A stretch of DNA of 64,000 nt from Casuarius casuarius (Eukaryota > Chordata > Aves > Casuariiformes > Casuariidae). The position numbers and the translations under genes are program-made. The stretch lies in contig PTFA01000041.1 in assembly GCA_003342895.1 (NCBI GenBank), positions 4,179,983-4,243,982 on the forward strand, in the 5' to 3' direction. The notes under the pieces are model-generated. The model did not search any database. It was not told the origin of the DNA and worked only from the letters and a program-made list of their open reading frames with translations. Each line of letters opens with the position of its first letter. Position 1 is the first letter of the stretch. Positions 60,724 through 64,000 of this stretch are shown here, in pieces.

Positions 60724-62933
60724 AGAACACAGTAATAGGAGTGACTAGAACAGGGGGTATAGTTTTTATTTGAACTGAATCCCAAACTATGTTCTTTTAT
60801 GCCACTAGCATATATCTGAGGAAACGTCCCCATATTTTTACTGGCTAATGTTGAAAACTGATTAAATTTCAAATTTTAAATTTGACTGGGATCTGTACAT
60901 CTACATCTCTATGACAGCTTTAGAAAGAGAGCCATCTGCACCCTGTAGCTCCTAACTGAGTATATAGTACTTAGTAGTATTGGTAGTAAAACACCAATAT
61001 GATAGCTATGTTATGGAGGCACACAGTTCTTTTTGGTCCAATAAATCATTCAGGATGTGTTAATGTCTTGGCAAACACTATTTGGTTTACAGTAGGATGC
61101 TACACTTTAAACAGTTTTAGGCCAGGAAAGCCAAATAGCTTGAAAGGGTTTACAGAGCCTATATAGAACTTCTGGATAAGATGGAAAGTGTATTAGTAGA
61201 AAAATGGATTAGCTTTGCTATCTTAGAAATGAAGTGATGTATAGGGAAGGAAAGTAAGAAACCCACAGTTAAAAAAAAAAAAAAGGAGGAAAAAAAGAAA
61301 GAAAATCTCTTATGATTTAGATCCTGGTATTGCGTACATGCTCATACAGATGTTTCAGAAGGAGGGGATGGAGAAACACAGCCATAAGACAAAGCCATCC
61401 CTCAGTAATCCCACCCACCCCACTGCAGAAGATAAATTTTAGCTCTGAGAGAGCTCAGAATCAACTCTTATTCCTTGTTGGCACCACATCTGCTGGTAAC
61501 TGCTTCTTCTTGTTCAATAAGGGTTCAAGAAAGAAATTGGAGAGAAGTGAGGAAACAGCTGAATTGCACAATATCAGCACTCCACTCCTCTCACCTCAGA
61601 TTTTTCGATAAGAGTGAGAATAGTCATGTTCATGAGATGCAATATTAAAGCTACAAAAACTTAACAAATATTAAAGAATAGCCCCTACTGAATGGGAGAA
61701 AGAAGAGCTAATGGGGAGCAGATTTCTACTCATAATCCATGTGCTTGCTGCCTTTCCTGAGCTAGAAGCTACGTGTGAACAGCAGAATCACTAGGAATCA
61801 GTTCATTCACGGCCAGCAGGCTGCAGTCGCAGGAATTCACCACTTTCATAGCCCAGGACAACAAGAAGAGCAGAAGCATGAAATTGCCTGCAGTTTCTCA
61901 TTTGCTCAATGTTGTTGTCCACAGACCAGCAAGCTGACCATTCGTCGGTCTACACAATGCAAAGAAGCCAATGAAAGCTGCATCACAATTACTAACATGT
62001 AAATATCCCACTGATTCTCTAAGATTTAGAATTATTTTAATAGATTCAACAAAAATTCTCCCTACTTCCACTGGCATAACCCAAATTGTCAACCTTGTAC
62101 AGTTTCCGTCACTGAGATCTGATCTCCACATCACAAAATCCTCCCTTTCTCAGAAGGCCCAAGTCTTGAGAGTTTCTTCAGACCCAAGCCTTGCACCGGG
62201 GCACTGAAGATGTAATGGTCATATTGCACCTTCCTGGGCCAATCTGACTCTATGCAGCAGATGGGACTTCATAAAAGCAATTCTTGTCTCATAGAGAGGA
62301 GAGATGCTGGAAGAGCTCACTGCTCTCTTGGATACCAATGCCTCTTACTGGATGGAGGTTACAGAACGTATTTATCCAAGACAGAAGTAGATTTAACCTT
62401 CCTTTTTCTTTTTTACATGACCATTACACAGAACTACTGTATCAGTTTCCATAAAACTAAACAATTACAACTGAACAATCAGCAAACTTTCTTTAAAACA
62501 AAATCTAAATGCATTTTTGATGGTCAAAATACTCATGAAAAGTTTAGAGACAGTTTTCAAATAGCACAATCCCTGTTAAATGTGTTCTTTAAAAGTAATA
62601 AAAAGTATTAAAATATAAAATAGGTGCCAAAGTTTGTGAAATTGCCAGCTTCACCTCACTCCAAAATAACAGGCACACTAATTCACCAAAAATATGTTAA
62701 ATCTAACGTTAAAATTTATTCCTGAACCTGGTGAGTTTTCTAATACATGCTCTGATCCTGATCTGCTTGACTACGTCTTCCCACCCATCATCTTAGAACG
62801 TTAATCAGTTCGGTTTTCTTAAATACCTAATATGGATGTCAGCAGAAAGCCTTCCAAAACATTTGCACTTCCAACTGAGGTAATCAGTAACGAGCCAAGA
62901 TGCGACAAGGAAAACAACACATATGAAAAAAAT

Positions 62934-62969
62934 GTATATACACACATACATATACACACACACACACAC
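62934..62969. repeat. TA/CA microsatellite
   Basis: Mixed TATACACA and (CA)n units on the plus strand, ending CACACACACACACT. Confidence 0.9.
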
Positions 62970-63527
62970 TCCAATTAGAAACAGGAAAGAAGAAACCCAC
63001 CCACCTCAAACGAATCCTATTTACAGTCTGAAGGAACATGCTGGCTTCCACATTCTTTCCAACCCCATCTTTACACACGAGCTAAACTCCCCGAGACCTC
63101 AGCAGAAAAGCTGCATACGCAAGCGCACCAAAATCGGGGACCTGAACATTTCACCAGCAACAATGGATATAACATTTAACTTCCCCACGAGCAAACAATG
63201 GACTAATTGCACAACAAACGTATCCCAAAGCCTTCCATATTGTGTGTAAAAATCATTTAGGAACATTTCATTTGCAGCCACTGCAAAATCATTTCGGGGG
63301 TGGGGCTGGAAAATCTCATTACCGAAGAAAACTGATCTCTAGGTACAGGATTTAAAAAAAACAAAAAAATCTGCTTCATTACACAAAACAGCAAAAGGGT
63401 GAGGTCATGCCTATTCCGGGCCATAGTTCACGCAATATTACGATTTTTTTCAAAGATACAGTTTAACCATCTGCTCTAACCGATCTGCGGCGACTTTGCA
63501 TAAAGAGGGAAGGCAAAGCTACAATAG

Positions 63528-63625
63528 CCGAGATCGCGCCCCACCTTCCCCGCGCCCCCCCGCCGCCCCCTCCCCCGCCGGGGCCGCGGCCAGCAGGCGC
63601 CTCCGAGCGCCACAGCGCCACCAAC
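63528..63625. promoter_or_regulatory. Isolated GC islet with GC boxes
   Basis: About 100 bp of very GC-rich, CpG-containing sequence stands alone in AT-rich DNA, 16.6 kb upstream of the EPC1 start codon. The minus strand contains GAGGGGGCGGCGGGG, an SP1/KLF-type GC box. It could be an alternative EPC1 promoter, the promoter of an unseen transcript, or a small orphan CpG island. No exon is recognisable beside it. Confidence 0.4.
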
Positions 63626-64000
63626 ACAGATCAATGCAAAACAAAAAAGATCTCCCACCGTGTGAAAAAAAAAATGCGCCTAGAAAAATGCCCAAAATTA
63701 CAAAATGTCTCCCAAATGTACCTTCTTGGAGGAAAAAAGAACAAACAAACAAAACACCTCCCTTCCACCCCCCCAACAAGACACCTAACTGAAGCGTGGT
63801 GAAATAAGAACCTTTATATAACTAATGCTTTAAGCTAATTGCCATACAAGCGCTAATTTGCAAATAAAAAGGTCACTGTTTAGTAATAGACATAACTTAA
63901 TATAAACCCTGTTATGCCAATCTCCACCTTCATCACACCAAGGGCAGTTTTTCCTCCTTACTTTAGAGGAAAGTAAACCACCAAGAGCCATCACAAATAG
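63626..64000. other. Right-end flank, no gene recognised
   Basis: A-rich sequence, with TTTGCAAATAAA-like strings near 63858-63868. No coding or RNA gene is recognisable. Confidence 0.6.

Larger units (their letters stand above)
56832..63527. other. EPC1 distal upstream flank, no gene recognised
   Basis: This is AT-rich intergenic or non-coding sequence. It contains an A run (57341-57357), an interrupted G run with an N (60701-60723) and a TA/CA microsatellite (62934-62969). The GC-richer patch at 59340-59540 has a CCTCTGCAG acceptor-like string at 59450-59458 but no recognisable coding product. Confidence 0.65.

Overview
The window looks like vertebrate nuclear DNA, most probably from a bird or another sauropsid. 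It is AT-rich and intron-rich and holds one conserved gene with GT-AG splice sites. It has one GC-rich CpG-island promoter, partly lost to an assembly gap. The only interspersed repeat I could identify is an old CR1-type LINE relic; I saw no Alu, B1 or L1 sequence. The species assignment is inference.

The only protein-coding gene I can support is EPC1 (enhancer of polycomb homolog 1), on the minus strand. Ten coding exons lie between 46970 (start codon) and 11533. They sum to 1744 nt, or 581 codons plus one base, out of roughly 836 residues in the human protein as I remember it. The remaining 3' exons (C-terminal region, stop codon and 3' UTR) lie beyond the left edge. All ten exons join in frame at consensus splice sites, so the gene appears intact.

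Layout from left to right: 1-11532 is intron 10, cut by the window edge. 11533-19704 is a compact cluster of exons 10 to 2, including two 85-bp introns and a 105-bp intron that is open in frame. 19705-46817 is the 27-kb intron 1, with a near-consensus CTCF site just upstream of exon 2 and a CR1 fragment at about 22081-22758. 46818-46970 is coding exon 1, inside a CpG island of about 46130-48490 that contains a 685-base run of N (47327-48011). 48491-64000 is upstream DNA with no recognisable coding gene. It holds a perfect 57-bp tandem duplication, several simple repeats and a small isolated GC islet near 63530-63625.

EPC1 is a scaffold subunit of the NuA4/TIP60 histone acetyltransferase complex. 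The most interesting observation is the 105-bp intron between coding exons 7 and 8. Its length is a multiple of three, it has no stop codon, and it contains a second good splice donor. It could therefore behave as an exitron, adding 35 or 11 residues to the protein. Next are a short upstream ORF that ends one base before the EPC1 start codon, the CTCF site, and a plus-strand splice donor at the far edge of the CpG island that points to divergent transcription.
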